Shown: one piece after another, positions 19,130 through 27,127 of the stretch | Numbering within the stretch: the stretch's first letter is position 1 | Layout: every line of letters starts with the position of its first letter | Origin: Bacteroidales bacterium | GTDB lineage: Bacteria > Bacteroidota > Bacteroidia > Bacteroidales > UBA932 | Direction of reading: 5' to 3' | Assembly (NCBI GenBank): GCA_017437125.1 | Contig: JAFSBV010000001.1 | Location: 243,894-307,893 of the forward strand | DNA length: 64,000 bases | The notes under the pieces: generated by a model | What the model was told of the DNA's origin: nothing | The model's database searches: none | Seen by the model: the letters and a program-made list of their open reading frames with translations, nothing else | Program-made: the position numbers and the translations under genes

Positions 19130-19648
19130 ATGGCTCATACAGACATACATATTGATTTTGACGACCTGTTCAGATACAATTACAGGCCTCTCTGTCTGTA
19201 TGCGCTGCACTATCTTCAGGATATCGATCTCGCGGAAGACATGGTTCAGGAAAGCTACACGGCACTTTGGGAGAAACTCCAGGAGGGTGCACATGTTCTC
19301 AACAGGAAGTCCTACCTTTATATGATGGTCCGAAACCGCTGTCTCGACCACCTTCGCAAGAAAGGCATTCCGACAGAATCGCTCAAGCCATATGATACAT
19401 ACGGAGTCATTGATGACGATGATGCTCAGGAACGTTCACAGACAGAAGCACGCTTATGGACCGCTATCGACAGCCTGCCTGAAAAATGCCGTGAAGTGTT
19501 CATCATGAGCAAGCGTGACGGAATGAAATATGAGGAGATCGCAGATGAACTGGGACTGTCGGTCAACACAGTACGCAACCAGATCAGCAAGGCGTTAAAG
19601 GTCCTGAAGGATGGTGTCCATAAACTTTATATGTTCTTTTTCGCATAA
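19130..19648 (+). CDS. ECF sigma-70 factor (FecI/RpoE-like)
   Basis: 172 residues with sigma region 2 (about 8-75; DDLFRYNYRPLCLYALHYLQDIDLAEDMVQESY) and region 4 (about 115-165; LPEKCREVFIMSKRDGMKYEEIADELGLSVNTVRNQISKA). It lacks regions 1 and 3, as ECF factors do. It directs RNA polymerase to target promoters once freed from its anti-sigma partner, the FecR-like protein encoded 73 bases downstream. The expected targets are the TonB receptor operon next to it. Confidence 0.93.
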   Translation: MAHTDIHIDFDDLFRYNYRPLCLYALHYLQDIDLAEDMVQESYTALWEKLQEGAHVLNRKSYLYMMVRNRCLDHLRKKGIPTESLKPYDTYGVIDDDDAQERSQTEARLWTAIDSLPEKCREVFIMSKRDGMKYEEIADELGLSVNTVRNQISKALKVLKDGVHKLYMFFFA

Positions 19649-19721
19649 TTCTCAAATCATATAGTACTTTTTCAAAACACTTCCGTCTTAATGTCGGATT
19701 AACGGAATCTTAGATCGCATT

Positions 19722-20519
19722 ATGTCAGACTTTGAGGATAAACACATTGACTTCGTCCTGAAGCATTATCAGGAAGGCAGGTTTGATACTCTGAAGGCGA
19801 TGAACCGCTTCAATGAAGCCCGTGGCATCGCTCGGAAGCCTCGCAGGATGATCCTGCCGTGGGTGTCAGGCATTGCTGCGGCAGCCGCTGCGGTAGTCCT
19901 CTGTGTACTTCTCTTCAGTGACAGTTATCGTCAGATCCAGCTTGTGGCGGGCGCAGAACTTCAGGAATTTGTTCTTCCTGACGGTTCCGAAGTGACCCTT
20001 GCCCCAGGTTCCCGATTGACTTATCGCGGGAAGTCTCCTCGAAAGACACAGCTTGAGGGCAAGGCTTTCTTTGAAGTCGCTCGTGACGAGGCAGTGCCTT
20101 TTGAAATCACGGCAGACGGCGCATTCGTAAGGGTGCTTGGAACAAAGTTCATGGTGGATGCAGGTCTGTCGGTAAAGGAAGTCTATGTGACAGAAGGCAA
20201 GGTGCTGTTTGCGAGGTCATCGGATTCAGATGGAGTGATTCTGACAAAGGACATGCAGGCGACTCTTTCGCAGTCAGATGCAGTTCCCGTCATAGCTGTG
20301 GAAGCCGACGTCAATTCCATAGCATGGCAGCGCGGATCGTTCATCTTCGACGGAACTCCTCTCAAGGAGGTGCTTGAAACCCTGTCAGAGCATTACAATG
20401 TTTCGTTCGTGGCGAATGATCTTGACAAGCAGCTCAGCGGAGAGTTTCATGCAGAAGATCTTGACCTTATCATCAGCCTCATAGAGTCTGCACTCGATGT
20501 CCGTATTGTCATGCGATAA
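19722..20519 (+). CDS. FecR-family anti-sigma factor
   Basis: 265 residues. A short cytoplasmic N-terminal region, one membrane helix (about 43-63, WVSGIAAAAAAVVLCVLLF), then a periplasmic FecR domain (about 70-170, LPDGSEVTLAPGSRLTY and GKAFFEVARD) and a C-terminal STN-like fold (about 190-265, FIFDGTPLKEVLETLSEHYNVSF). It holds the ECF factor and transmits the signal from the TonB receptor. Its order sigma-FecR-receptor is the standard transenvelope signalling cassette of Bacteroidota. Confidence 0.92.
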   Translation: MSDFEDKHIDFVLKHYQEGRFDTLKAMNRFNEARGIARKPRRMILPWVSGIAAAAAAVVLCVLLFSDSYRQIQLVAGAELQEFVLPDGSEVTLAPGSRLTYRGKSPRKTQLEGKAFFEVARDEAVPFEITADGAFVRVLGTKFMVDAGLSVKEVYVTEGKVLFARSSDSDGVILTKDMQATLSQSDAVPVIAVEADVNSIAWQRGSFIFDGTPLKEVLETLSEHYNVSFVANDLDKQLSGEFHAEDLDLIISLIESALDVRIVMR

Positions 20520-20539
20520 GATTCCCAGACGACTTGACA

Positions 20540-22960
20540 ATGAAACACGTACTATCATTTATTGCAGCCATTTGCGCAATGGCGCTCTATGCTGTTGCAC
20601 CAGCTCATGCACAGCAGAGCAGAACTCTCAAGTCCGAGATGGAGGTCATCCATGAGTCATTCGGGGTGAACTTCGTATATGATTCGGCGATTGAACTCAA
20701 TGTGCCGTATTCCGGCAAGCCGATGAAAGATATCATCAATGACCGGAAAGGCTCCGATAGCTCATCTCTTGAGGAATGTCTGCGGACTCTCTTTGCCGGA
20801 ACCGGCATCGGATACGAAATCATGAAGAAGTATATTGTCCTTTCTCAGGCCGACAAGCGGAAGAAGCCCAAGGACTATACCATCTTCATTGAAGAACAGC
20901 ACGACACCATCAACGGCTCTGTCATTACTGCCTTGATGGATCCTCAGAGAAACTCTACCCAGACGGGCCTGAAGCGCATAGACAGCAGGACAATCAATTC
21001 CGGTTTTGCTCTTTTCAGCACCCCGGATGTGATCAAGACCCTCCAGATGATGCCGGGAGTATCATCCGGTACTGAACTCTTGTCCGGGTTTTATGTCCAT
21101 GGAGGAGATGGAAGCGACAATCTTTTTCTTCTTGACGGAGTGCCTGTTTATCAGTCCAGCCATCTGCTCGGACTGTTCTCGGCTTTCAACAGCGATGTGA
21201 TCTCAAGTATGGACTTCTATAAAAGCGGTTTTCCGGCAAGATATGGTTCGAAGATGTCTTCTGTTGTCGATATCACGACGAAGGATGGTGATTTTCAGGA
21301 ATATCACGGACTGTTCTCGATAGGTCTGATTGATGGCAGATTTCAATTGGATGGACCTGTATGGAAAGACAAGACGTCATTCAATATAGGCCTGAGACGT
21401 ACATGGACTGAGACGGTCACATTGCCCTTGATGGCATATCTTAATAAAAGCAATGCTCCGGATAAGAATGATTTGCGTTATGCATTCACTGACCTGAATG
21501 CCGGAATAACCCATAAGTTCAGTGACAGAAGTATCTTATCAGCCAACTTCTATACAGGAAACGATGTGTTCAGGTATCTGAACGACAGTTTTTCTCAATA
21601 TCTGAATGCCGACGGCAATAAGGAAGATAAGAACGAGGTGCTTGATATAGACCTCGGTTGGGGCAATACGGTCGGTTCGCTGAACTGGAATCATGAGATC
21701 GATGACAATATTTCAATGTCAAACAAACTGTATTACAGCGGCTCGTTTTCCGGTTTCGGATTCAGAGAAGAAGAAACCAGAGGCAGCAGTTATGATATGG
21801 CAGGGGTCAGCTACGCCAAAAAGGTACATACCATCGGATTGAAATCAGATTTCTTTCACATGCCGGCCTCAAACCACAGACTCAGATATGGCGGAACGGC
21901 ACAGCTTCACTATTACAGACCAAGCTATGTCAGCCAGGTAGAGGAACGGCTTGGTAAGGAAACATTCAAGTACAAACCGCATGTGGATTCTTTGAAATAC
22001 AACACGATTGAGGCGTCTGTCTATGGAGAAGACGAAGTGACTGTCACGGATGCTTTTTCAGTAAATGCCGGATTGAGATATACGCTATATCATTCTTCAG
22101 GCAAGACCTGGCATTCGCTTGAACCACGTCTTGCAATGAAATACACTTTCAACAGCCGTCTGACGGCAAAAGCATCATATACGGAGATGAGCCAGCCTTC
22201 GCACCGGATATCCTCGCTATATCTCGATCTCCCGACCAATATGTGGCTCCCTTCGACAGAAAGGATACGCCCATCACGCTCCAGGGAAGTCGCAGCCGGA
22301 TTGTATTCGAATATCTCCTCAGCCTTGCACCTCAATGTCGAGGGATGGTACAAGCATATGTACAACCTGATAGAATACGCTGGTCCATATACGGTCTTTC
22401 CTCCATTGTCAGATTGGGAGAGGGGCTTCAAGCCGGGCCAGGGACGCTCGTGGGGTACTGAGCTCGACTTCGGATACAATGACGGCAGGACAGAAGTGAA
22501 TGTATATTACACTCTGTCGTGGACACAGCGGAAGTTCGACGACTTCTATAGAGGATGGTATAGCGACAGAAACGACAACCGCCACAAGCTCACTCTCATG
22601 GCCAGGCATAAGTTCAGCAAAAGGTTCGAACTGTATGGAGCCTGGAATTACCATACTGGAAACAGGATTACATTGTCTTCACACCAGACTCCCGACGGTA
22701 TGAATGTGTTCCCTGAACCCAATAATGTGAAACTGCCTGACTATCATAGGCTTGATGTGGGGATGAACTTCGTCAGGAATACAAAAAGAGGCAATACAAG
22801 CATCTGGAATCTCAGTGTTTACAATGCATATTGCCGCACGAACCCTATCATGGCCATGGAAGAATACAAGTCACTTGGAGGAAAGGTCATAGCCAACTAC
22901 GGTTCTGCGATGGGAATCATTCCGATTATTCCGACATTCAGTTATACCCTCAAATTCTAA
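20540..22960 (+). CDS. TonB-dependent receptor with STN signalling domain
   Basis: 806 residues from the ATG at 20540; the TTG two codons earlier is rejected. Signal peptide (cut near AHAQ), STN domain (about 25-110, FGVNFVYDSAIELNVPY), a short linker and plug domain (GLKRIDSRTI to VDITTKDG, about 145-250), then a 22-strand-type barrel ending in Phe (FSYTLKF). There is no CarboxypepD-regulatory domain of the SusC sort. The STN domain fits signalling to the FecR protein. The ligand is not evident; the downstream DUF4249 partner is common in such systems. It is co-transcribed with the next two lipoproteins (gaps of 6 and 2 bases). Confidence 0.92.
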   Translation: MKHVLSFIAAICAMALYAVAPAHAQQSRTLKSEMEVIHESFGVNFVYDSAIELNVPYSGKPMKDIINDRKGSDSSSLEECLRTLFAGTGIGYEIMKKYIVLSQADKRKKPKDYTIFIEEQHDTINGSVITALMDPQRNSTQTGLKRIDSRTINSGFALFSTPDVIKTLQMMPGVSSGTELLSGFYVHGGDGSDNLFLLDGVPVYQSSHLLGLFSAFNSDVISSMDFYKSGFPARYGSKMSSVVDITTKDGDFQEYHGLFSIGLIDGRFQLDGPVWKDKTSFNIGLRRTWTETVTLPLMAYLNKSNAPDKNDLRYAFTDLNAGITHKFSDRSILSANFYTGNDVFRYLNDSFSQYLNADGNKEDKNEVLDIDLGWGNTVGSLNWNHEIDDNISMSNKLYYSGSFSGFGFREEETRGSSYDMAGVSYAKKVHTIGLKSDFFHMPASNHRLRYGGTAQLHYYRPSYVSQVEERLGKETFKYKPHVDSLKYNTIEASVYGEDEVTVTDAFSVNAGLRYTLYHSSGKTWHSLEPRLAMKYTFNSRLTAKASYTEMSQPSHRISSLYLDLPTNMWLPSTERIRPSRSREVAAGLYSNISSALHLNVEGWYKHMYNLIEYAGPYTVFPPLSDWERGFKPGQGRSWGTELDFGYNDGRTEVNVYYTLSWTQRKFDDFYRGWYSDRNDNRHKLTLMARHKFSKRFELYGAWNYHTGNRITLSSHQTPDGMNVFPEPNNVKLPDYHRLDVGMNFVRNTKRGNTSIWNLSVYNAYCRTNPIMAMEEYKSLGGKVIANYGSAMGIIPIIPTFSYTLKF

Positions 22961-22966
22961 GAAGAT

Positions 22967-23986
22967 ATGAAGAGATACATATATATTTCATTTATGATTC
23001 TCATGGGCATGGTCAGCTCGTGTGTGGTTCCGTTCGATCCGGAATATGATGAAGAACCTGTCATATTCGTCGAATCCTATCCGGGAGCATCGTCCGGATA
23101 TATTGACATCCTGATCTTGCCTGCATATTCAAAGTCCAACACATCGTTGGCAATCCCTTTCAAACCGGAAATTAGATTTGTTGTAAACGGTACAACGGTT
23201 CCGGTTGAAGGCATTGACACTGATGAAGGATGGTACAGAGCCATATATTCTCCACAGCCTGAAGACAGGATGAGCATCTCTGTTGTCAGCAATGGTTTCC
23301 GTAGCGTATATGCGGAAACTGTCATTCCACCGGTCTTTCCAGACAGAAAGATTGACTACAGGGAAGTGGAGAGCGGAATTGACTCATATGACAACGTTCT
23401 TTTCGTGACTCTGTCAGATATGAATCCGCATTATGCCTATGGGGTCCAGATCTGCAATGAGACTCTGTATGATTATCCTGACGGTCCGGAAAGATGGGAA
23501 TATAGATACTCGGGAATCCTTTATCCCGACAACATGAATTTCAATGAAATGATGCCAGTGTCGCTTGAAGCTATGGATATTGATCTATATGGCGGTAGTC
23601 TATGGGCATGGGAAGGCAAGTCCCTGAAAAAAGGAGAAAATACATTTTCCATCAAGCCAGATACCTATGGATATGCGGATCTGAGCGCATATGATTCTTT
23701 CTTTGTGGAGGAAGGAATGAGGATGATATATGATGACCAAGGCAATGAGATAGGGGAGATCGCCTATACGGATCGCAACAGACTGCTTCTATATACAATG
23801 TCGGAGGAATTCTATAAATACAGGGTCGCAAATGAGTTTCAGGCTGATTATAGCGGGTTTGTAGGATTCGTCGCGCCTTCCAATTACTGCTACTCCAACA
23901 TTGACAACGGAGCCGGTGCATTTGCAGGGATCAACATCGTGGAAACAGACTGGATAACCAAGGAATTCATTGAAAACAACAGATAG
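22967..23986 (+). CDS. DUF4249 family lipoprotein
   Basis: 339 residues with a lipobox ending at Cys19 (MVSSC) and a mature start VVPFDPEYDEEPVIFVES typical of DUF4249. This family regularly follows FecR-linked TonB receptors, and a role as surface-exposed or periplasmic partner of the receptor is presumed. The middle has VNGTTVPV and YSPQPEDRMSISVV, the Ig-like N-terminal part. No enzymatic motif is visible. Confidence 0.85.
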   Translation: MKRYIYISFMILMGMVSSCVVPFDPEYDEEPVIFVESYPGASSGYIDILILPAYSKSNTSLAIPFKPEIRFVVNGTTVPVEGIDTDEGWYRAIYSPQPEDRMSISVVSNGFRSVYAETVIPPVFPDRKIDYREVESGIDSYDNVLFVTLSDMNPHYAYGVQICNETLYDYPDGPERWEYRYSGILYPDNMNFNEMMPVSLEAMDIDLYGGSLWAWEGKSLKKGENTFSIKPDTYGYADLSAYDSFFVEEGMRMIYDDQGNEIGEIAYTDRNRLLLYTMSEEFYKYRVANEFQADYSGFVGFVAPSNYCYSNIDNGAGAFAGINIVETDWITKEFIENNR

Positions 23987-23988
23987 AA

Positions 23989-24873
23989 ATGAAAAGATAT
24001 ATATTGGCCGCGATAGCGGTTCTGGTGATGATGAACGGATGTGAGTACCATCCTTATTACGATGGACAGATACTGCGTGTCTATCAGGCAAAATATGGAT
24101 TGATTGAAGCGGACGGAGCTCATCTGAATGTTCCTGTCGCCGACAAAAAGGAATATGAACTGGAAATATATGGCGGCAAAGGAAAGAACCACCGGATTAC
24201 CGTATCGGATCCGGAACTCCTGACTTACACATATCATAAGGCATCGGTGGAAGCGTTTTTGGGAGAAGGTATTGAACCGGCAAGGCTGACGATCAATCCT
24301 AAGCGGACAGGAGATACGTCGATCAGAATATCGGACGAGGATACCGGCGAATCAATCAGCATAAATCTTCATATAGTCAAGGCCTTGAACATGATGGAGA
24401 TTCATGAAAGTCAGAACAGCCTTGCAAAAGGCACTGTACTCGCATTTGAGTTTCCATCCGCTTCGGATGTCGTGAAGATCTGCCGAAGAAATCAGGACAG
24501 TGGTGAAATGGAGCTGATTCAGGAGGGTAAATGCACATTCCATGATTGTGATTCGACTGTGGTGATGGAGCTGACATATATAGCTGATGCCGATGGACAG
24601 CCGGACATTCAGGGCACGGAAGTGACAAAGAGATTCCTGGCCGAATTCGAAGAAGGTTACGTCAGTGGTGATGCTTTTTACATGATGCGCATCATGAATC
24701 TTGAATATATGACAATCCTGACCCGGGCGTCGAAAGATTATTACGAAGCGTATGAGTATAACGAAAGGTTCAGATTCATCGATATTACCAGCAATCCTGA
24801 TCAGGATCTGGAATCGCCTGATACAAGAATCTTTTATACGAGAAGCGCAAGACTGGAGCCATGGATTGAATAG
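23989..24873 (+). CDS. lipoprotein of unknown function, third partner of the receptor operon
   Basis: 294 residues, lipobox ending at Cys18 (MMNGC). The first half is beta-rich and looks like bacterial Ig-like repeats (ARLTINPKRTGDTSIRISDEDTGESISI, about 100-130). The second half is mixed with many acidic residues. I do not recognise a named family. It begins 2 bases after the DUF4249 stop, so it belongs to the same operon and probably the same surface complex. A weak 6-bp hairpin (24898-24926) without a T-run follows. Confidence 0.75.
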   Translation: MKRYILAAIAVLVMMNGCEYHPYYDGQILRVYQAKYGLIEADGAHLNVPVADKKEYELEIYGGKGKNHRITVSDPELLTYTYHKASVEAFLGEGIEPARLTINPKRTGDTSIRISDEDTGESISINLHIVKALNMMEIHESQNSLAKGTVLAFEFPSASDVVKICRRNQDSGEMELIQEGKCTFHDCDSTVVMELTYIADADGQPDIQGTEVTKRFLAEFEEGYVSGDAFYMMRIMNLEYMTILTRASKDYYEAYEYNERFRFIDITSNPDQDLESPDTRIFYTRSARLEPWIE

Positions 24874-25003
24874 GCACTGATAAGTGTCCGTGCATTCCGT
24901 CCGCGAAAACGCCATATTTACGGACGAGAAAAAGGTCGGAAAAAACCATACTAAATCGAAAAGTCCTCTTTTAAACACAAAGACTATTCATAAGAACTGC
25001 TGT

Positions 25004-25041
25004 AACTATTGAAATTAGTTTAAAAACTAAAAAAAATAGTT
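25004..25041. repeat. nested palindrome overlapping a promoter
   Basis: AACTATT (25004-25010) pairs with AATAGTT (25035-25041) and, inside it, TTAGTTT (25015-25021) pairs with AAACTAA (25024-25030). The outer right arm overlaps the TTG of the promoter at 25040-25069, so it may be an operator or cruciform. The rest of the 282-base gap 24874-25155 is AT-rich and holds no convincing gene. Confidence 0.5.
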
Positions 25042-25069
25042 GCGTGGAAAGAAAATATGGTTACCTTTG
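25040..25069 (+). promoter_or_regulatory. full Bacteroidota promoter
   Basis: TTG (25040-25042), 19 bases, then TACCTTTG (25062-25069): both elements at the spacing also used by the rplS and rpsF promoters in this window. It drives the exported protein at 25156. Confidence 0.75.
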
Positions 25070-25129
25070 TTGCACTAACGTATGATGATATGTTAAACGA
25101 CTTGTTATATGAAAAAGGCAGTATTGTGA

Positions 25130-25150
25130 TGTGACCCCCAAAAAGTTGAA
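25130..25150. mobile_element. possible IS3-type terminal repeat remnant
   Basis: The stretch GTGACCCCCAAAAAGTTGAA (25131-25150) resembles, from memory, the ACCCCCAAAAAGTTG-containing ends of Bacteroidota IS3 elements. No transposase and no second end are seen nearby, so at most it is a scar. Confidence 0.25.
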
Positions 25151-25155
25151 TAAGT

Positions 25156-25809
25156 ATGAATATGAAAGTGTATAGATTTTCAGTGTTCACGGCATTACTC
25201 ATGATTGTAATAATGCCAACATTCGCACAAAATGTCCAGATCGGGTATTCTGAAAAAATCAATACTGATACCCCAACTCAACTGTCGTTGAAGTTGGATA
25301 ATAAAACATACCTCAAGATTGATATTCAAGCAGATTTATCCTCAAAGCAAACAGCTATATTCAACCTTTATACAGCTAAGGATGGAGTTGTAACTAAGTT
25401 CGATATGGGTATTCCTGTTCAGATGTCAGGAATCAGTATTAAGAACAAGGAAGAGATGTCTATAGAGGTTATGATGAAACAGCAACAGGATTCTGTAGCA
25501 TTATCGTTTGCAGTGGACGGGCGTGTAATGGATCTGATGTTACCAAGGAATTATACGATACCATTCCCGGAAGGTCGCACCTGCAGTTATATTCCAATGG
25601 AAACCTATGTAGATCAGACGTTAACTGTCAATGACGAAATTCCGCTGTTTGCCGTTACCGGAGGTATATGTGGAACACTGGATTTCATGGGGAAGCCTGT
25701 GATTATGCAAGATTTTTGTGGCCTGAGAGATAAACATCAGCATCCTGAAGAATGGGTAAATATTGATGATGTACACGATTACTGCTTCTATACGATCGAG
25801 TTCCATTAA
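25156..25809 (+). CDS. exported protein of unknown function
   Basis: 217 residues with a signal peptide (cut near PTFAQ); the start could also be the ATG two codons later. The mature protein is beta-rich (QLSLKLDNKTYLKIDIQADLSSKQTAIF) with three cysteines in the C-terminal half. It is clearly richer in A+T and uses different codons from its neighbours (AAT, TTA and TTG frequent), which suggests recent acquisition. It stands alone between a full promoter and a terminator. I do not recognise the family. Confidence 0.75.
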   Translation: MNMKVYRFSVFTALLMIVIMPTFAQNVQIGYSEKINTDTPTQLSLKLDNKTYLKIDIQADLSSKQTAIFNLYTAKDGVVTKFDMGIPVQMSGISIKNKEEMSIEVMMKQQQDSVALSFAVDGRVMDLMLPRNYTIPFPEGRTCSYIPMETYVDQTLTVNDEIPLFAVTGGICGTLDFMGKPVIMQDFCGLRDKHQHPEEWVNIDDVHDYCFYTIEFH

Positions 25810-25840
25810 ACACAATATCGTTGACATGCCTTGATGATTA

Positions 25841-25880
25841 CCTCCCGGTTCTTTCGTGAGATCGGGAGGATCTTTTCTTT
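25841..25880 (+). terminator. intrinsic terminator
   Basis: CCTCCCG (25841-25847) pairs with CGGGAGG (25863-25869), followed by a T-rich run. It lies 31 bases after the exported protein gene. Confidence 0.7.
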
Positions 25881-25940
25881 CACGGTCACGGATTCATTGT
25901 CGTAAGATCTTATAAATGACCCATTGACAAGATAAGAGCG

Positions 25941-26180
25941 ATGGCTGGGTCGATGGTTGGATATTTATTAGGCACATCCTTATATAGAGAAACAAAGGAG
26001 ATTTTAGAGAATCCTAATTGGTCTCAGGAGCAACGTGAAGAACTAAAGCTTAAATACACAGAAGCAGTAGATTTAATAAAGGGATATAAGGAAGAGTTAA
26101 GCGCTTTTGGCAAAAAGTACAGTTCTTATAGCAAAATAATAGCAGAGTTTTTAAATCATGTTGAAACTCAGGCTATCTAG
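25941..26180 (+). CDS. small orphan ORF, possibly a truncated gene
   Basis: 79 codons. The N-terminal stretch MAGSMVGYLLGTSLYRE is glycine-rich and partly hydrophobic, and the rest is a charged helix likely to form a coiled coil (NWSQEQREELKLKYTEAVDLIKGYKEEL). It is AT-rich with codon use unlike the housekeeping genes. An in-frame stop lies three codons before the ATG (25932-25934) and no promoter is visible. The sequence reads like the C-terminal piece of a longer protein, so this may be debris of a lost element. No function is proposed. Confidence 0.4.
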   Translation: MAGSMVGYLLGTSLYRETKEILENPNWSQEQREELKLKYTEAVDLIKGYKEELSAFGKKYSSYSKIIAEFLNHVETQAI

Positions 26181-26294
26181 GGATCAACGGATAAAGTGGT
26201 TTGTAATGTTGGGCACCTGGACTTGACTGCTATATGACGAGCCTACACCAATACACTCATAAAGCTTTTGAAGGCATCGGGGTAAATGTCCATT

Positions 26295-26411
26295 GGAGCG
26301 TCACTCCATAAAATGCCAGAAAAATGGAGTGATGGTGTCGGATTTAGTTCATTTTGAAGGTTTTATGGTACCGTCCCTCCAAATATCAAGCAATTTATGG
26401 AGTGACGGTCC
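26295..26411. repeat. four copies of a 15-base motif in alternating orientation
   Basis: Relatives of ATGGAGTGACGGTCC occur at 26295-26309 (minus), 26324-26338 (plus), 26370-26384 (minus) and 26397-26411 (plus), so they form two consecutive imperfect hairpins. No ORF covers them. Such spaced repeats beside a tRNA gene resemble arm sites of integrative elements, which is inference. Confidence 0.55.
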
Positions 26412-26449
26412 TTACGTTGAGCCCTATAAAATGTGCCTTTAAATAAATC

Positions 26450-26471
26450 GGTGGTGCAATGGTGGTGCAAT
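26450..26471. repeat. 11-base tandem repeat near tRNA-Arg
   Basis: GGTGGTGCAAT occurs twice in direct succession (26450-26460 and 26461-26471), just outside the terminator of the tRNA gene. Similar GGTGGTGCAA pairs are, from memory, common next to Bacteroidota tyrosine-integrase genes. Confidence 0.5.
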
Positions 26472-26479
26472 TTTAAATA

Positions 26480-26513
26480 AAAACCGCATTCTAGACGTCT
26501 AGAATGCGGTTTT
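26480..26513 (-). terminator. terminator of the rplS-tRNA-Arg unit
   Basis: A perfect palindrome with 17-base arms (AAACCGCATTCTAGAC, 26481-26496, is the core of the left arm). On the minus strand it ends in T-rich sequence, so it terminates transcription leaving the tRNA gene. As a palindrome with A and T flanks it could act both ways. Confidence 0.8.
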
Positions 26514-26517
26514 GTAG

Positions 26518-26591
26518 TGACTCCGACAGGATTCAAACCTGTAACCTTCTGATCCGTAGTCAGATGCTCTATTCAGTTGAGCTACGGAGCC
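26518..26591 (-). tRNA. tRNA-Arg (anticodon ACG)
   Basis: 74 bases, no encoded CCA. The acceptor stem GGCTCCG pairs with CGGAGTC; the D arm holds TAGCTCAACTGAATAGAGCA; the anticodon stem-loop is TCTGA-CTACGGA-TCAGA with anticodon ACG; the T arm has GGTTTGAATCC. ACG, edited to ICG, reads the CGT, CGC and CGA arginine codons. It lies 19 bases behind rplS on the same strand, so the two are likely made as one transcript. Confidence 0.95.
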
Positions 26592-26610
26592 GTTATGTAG
26601 TCGAGACTGA

Positions 26611-26982
26611 TTACTCAGCCTTTACGCCGACTTTCTTCTCCTTGATACGAGCCTTCTTACCTGAGAGTTCGCGGAGGTAGAAGATACGTGCGCGACGAAC
26701 TTTACCAACCTTGTTGAGCTCGATAGACTCGATGAATGGTGACTCCATAGGGAAGATTCTCTCAACGCCTACTCCGCTGGCAACCTTACGTACTGTGAAA
26801 GTTCTTGTTGCTGCAGAAGCTCCACGGAGCTGGATAACTGTTCCTCTGAACTTCTGAAGTCTTTCCTTGTCACCCTCCTTGATTCTGTATGTCACGGTGA
26901 TTGTGTCACCGGCCTTGAATTTTGGGTAGCTTGCAACCTGCTCATTTGCAAATGCCTGCTCTACTACTTTAATAAGATCCAT
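26611..26982 (-). CDS. rplS: 50S ribosomal protein L19
   Basis: 123 residues, the usual L19 size. The motifs FKAGDTITVTYRIKEGDKERLQKFRGTVIQLRG and VGVERIFPMESPFIESIELNKVGKVRRARIFYLRELSGKKARIKEK span the whole family. L19 sits at the 30S-50S interface. The gene is not in a rimM-trmD operon here but stands alone with tRNA-Arg behind it. A full promoter lies at 27062-27091, giving a leader of about 75 bases. Confidence 0.98.
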   Translation of the reverse strand: MDLIKVVEQAFANEQVASYPKFKAGDTITVTYRIKEGDKERLQKFRGTVIQLRGASAATRTFTVRKVASGVGVERIFPMESPFIESIELNKVGKVRRARIFYLRELSGKKARIKEKKVGVKAE

Positions 26983-27061
26983 TTCTGTATTAAATTAAAT
27001 TTAGTGGCAACATTGCGCTATTTTTCACCCTTCGCAAGAGGTTGCTTTGATTTTGGGATTG

Positions 27062-27091
27062 CAAAGGTATGAATAAAATTCAAACCTGCAA
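27062..27091 (-). promoter_or_regulatory. full Bacteroidota promoter for rplS
   Basis: On the minus strand TTG (27089-27091), 19 bases, then TACCTTTG (27062-27069), identical in -7 sequence and spacing to the promoter at 25040-25069. Confidence 0.8.
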
Positions 27092-27127
27092 ACTTTTTTC
27101 GCAAAAATATTTCAAAAACCTCAAAAT

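Noticed and set aside
24898-24926. Hairpin CGTCCG and CGGACG as terminator of the receptor operon
   Set aside because: Only six base pairs with a 17-base loop and no T-run; too weak to list as a terminator.
26295-26411. CRISPR array
   Set aside because: The repeats are 15 bases, imperfect, alternate in orientation and have unequal spacers; no cas gene is present.
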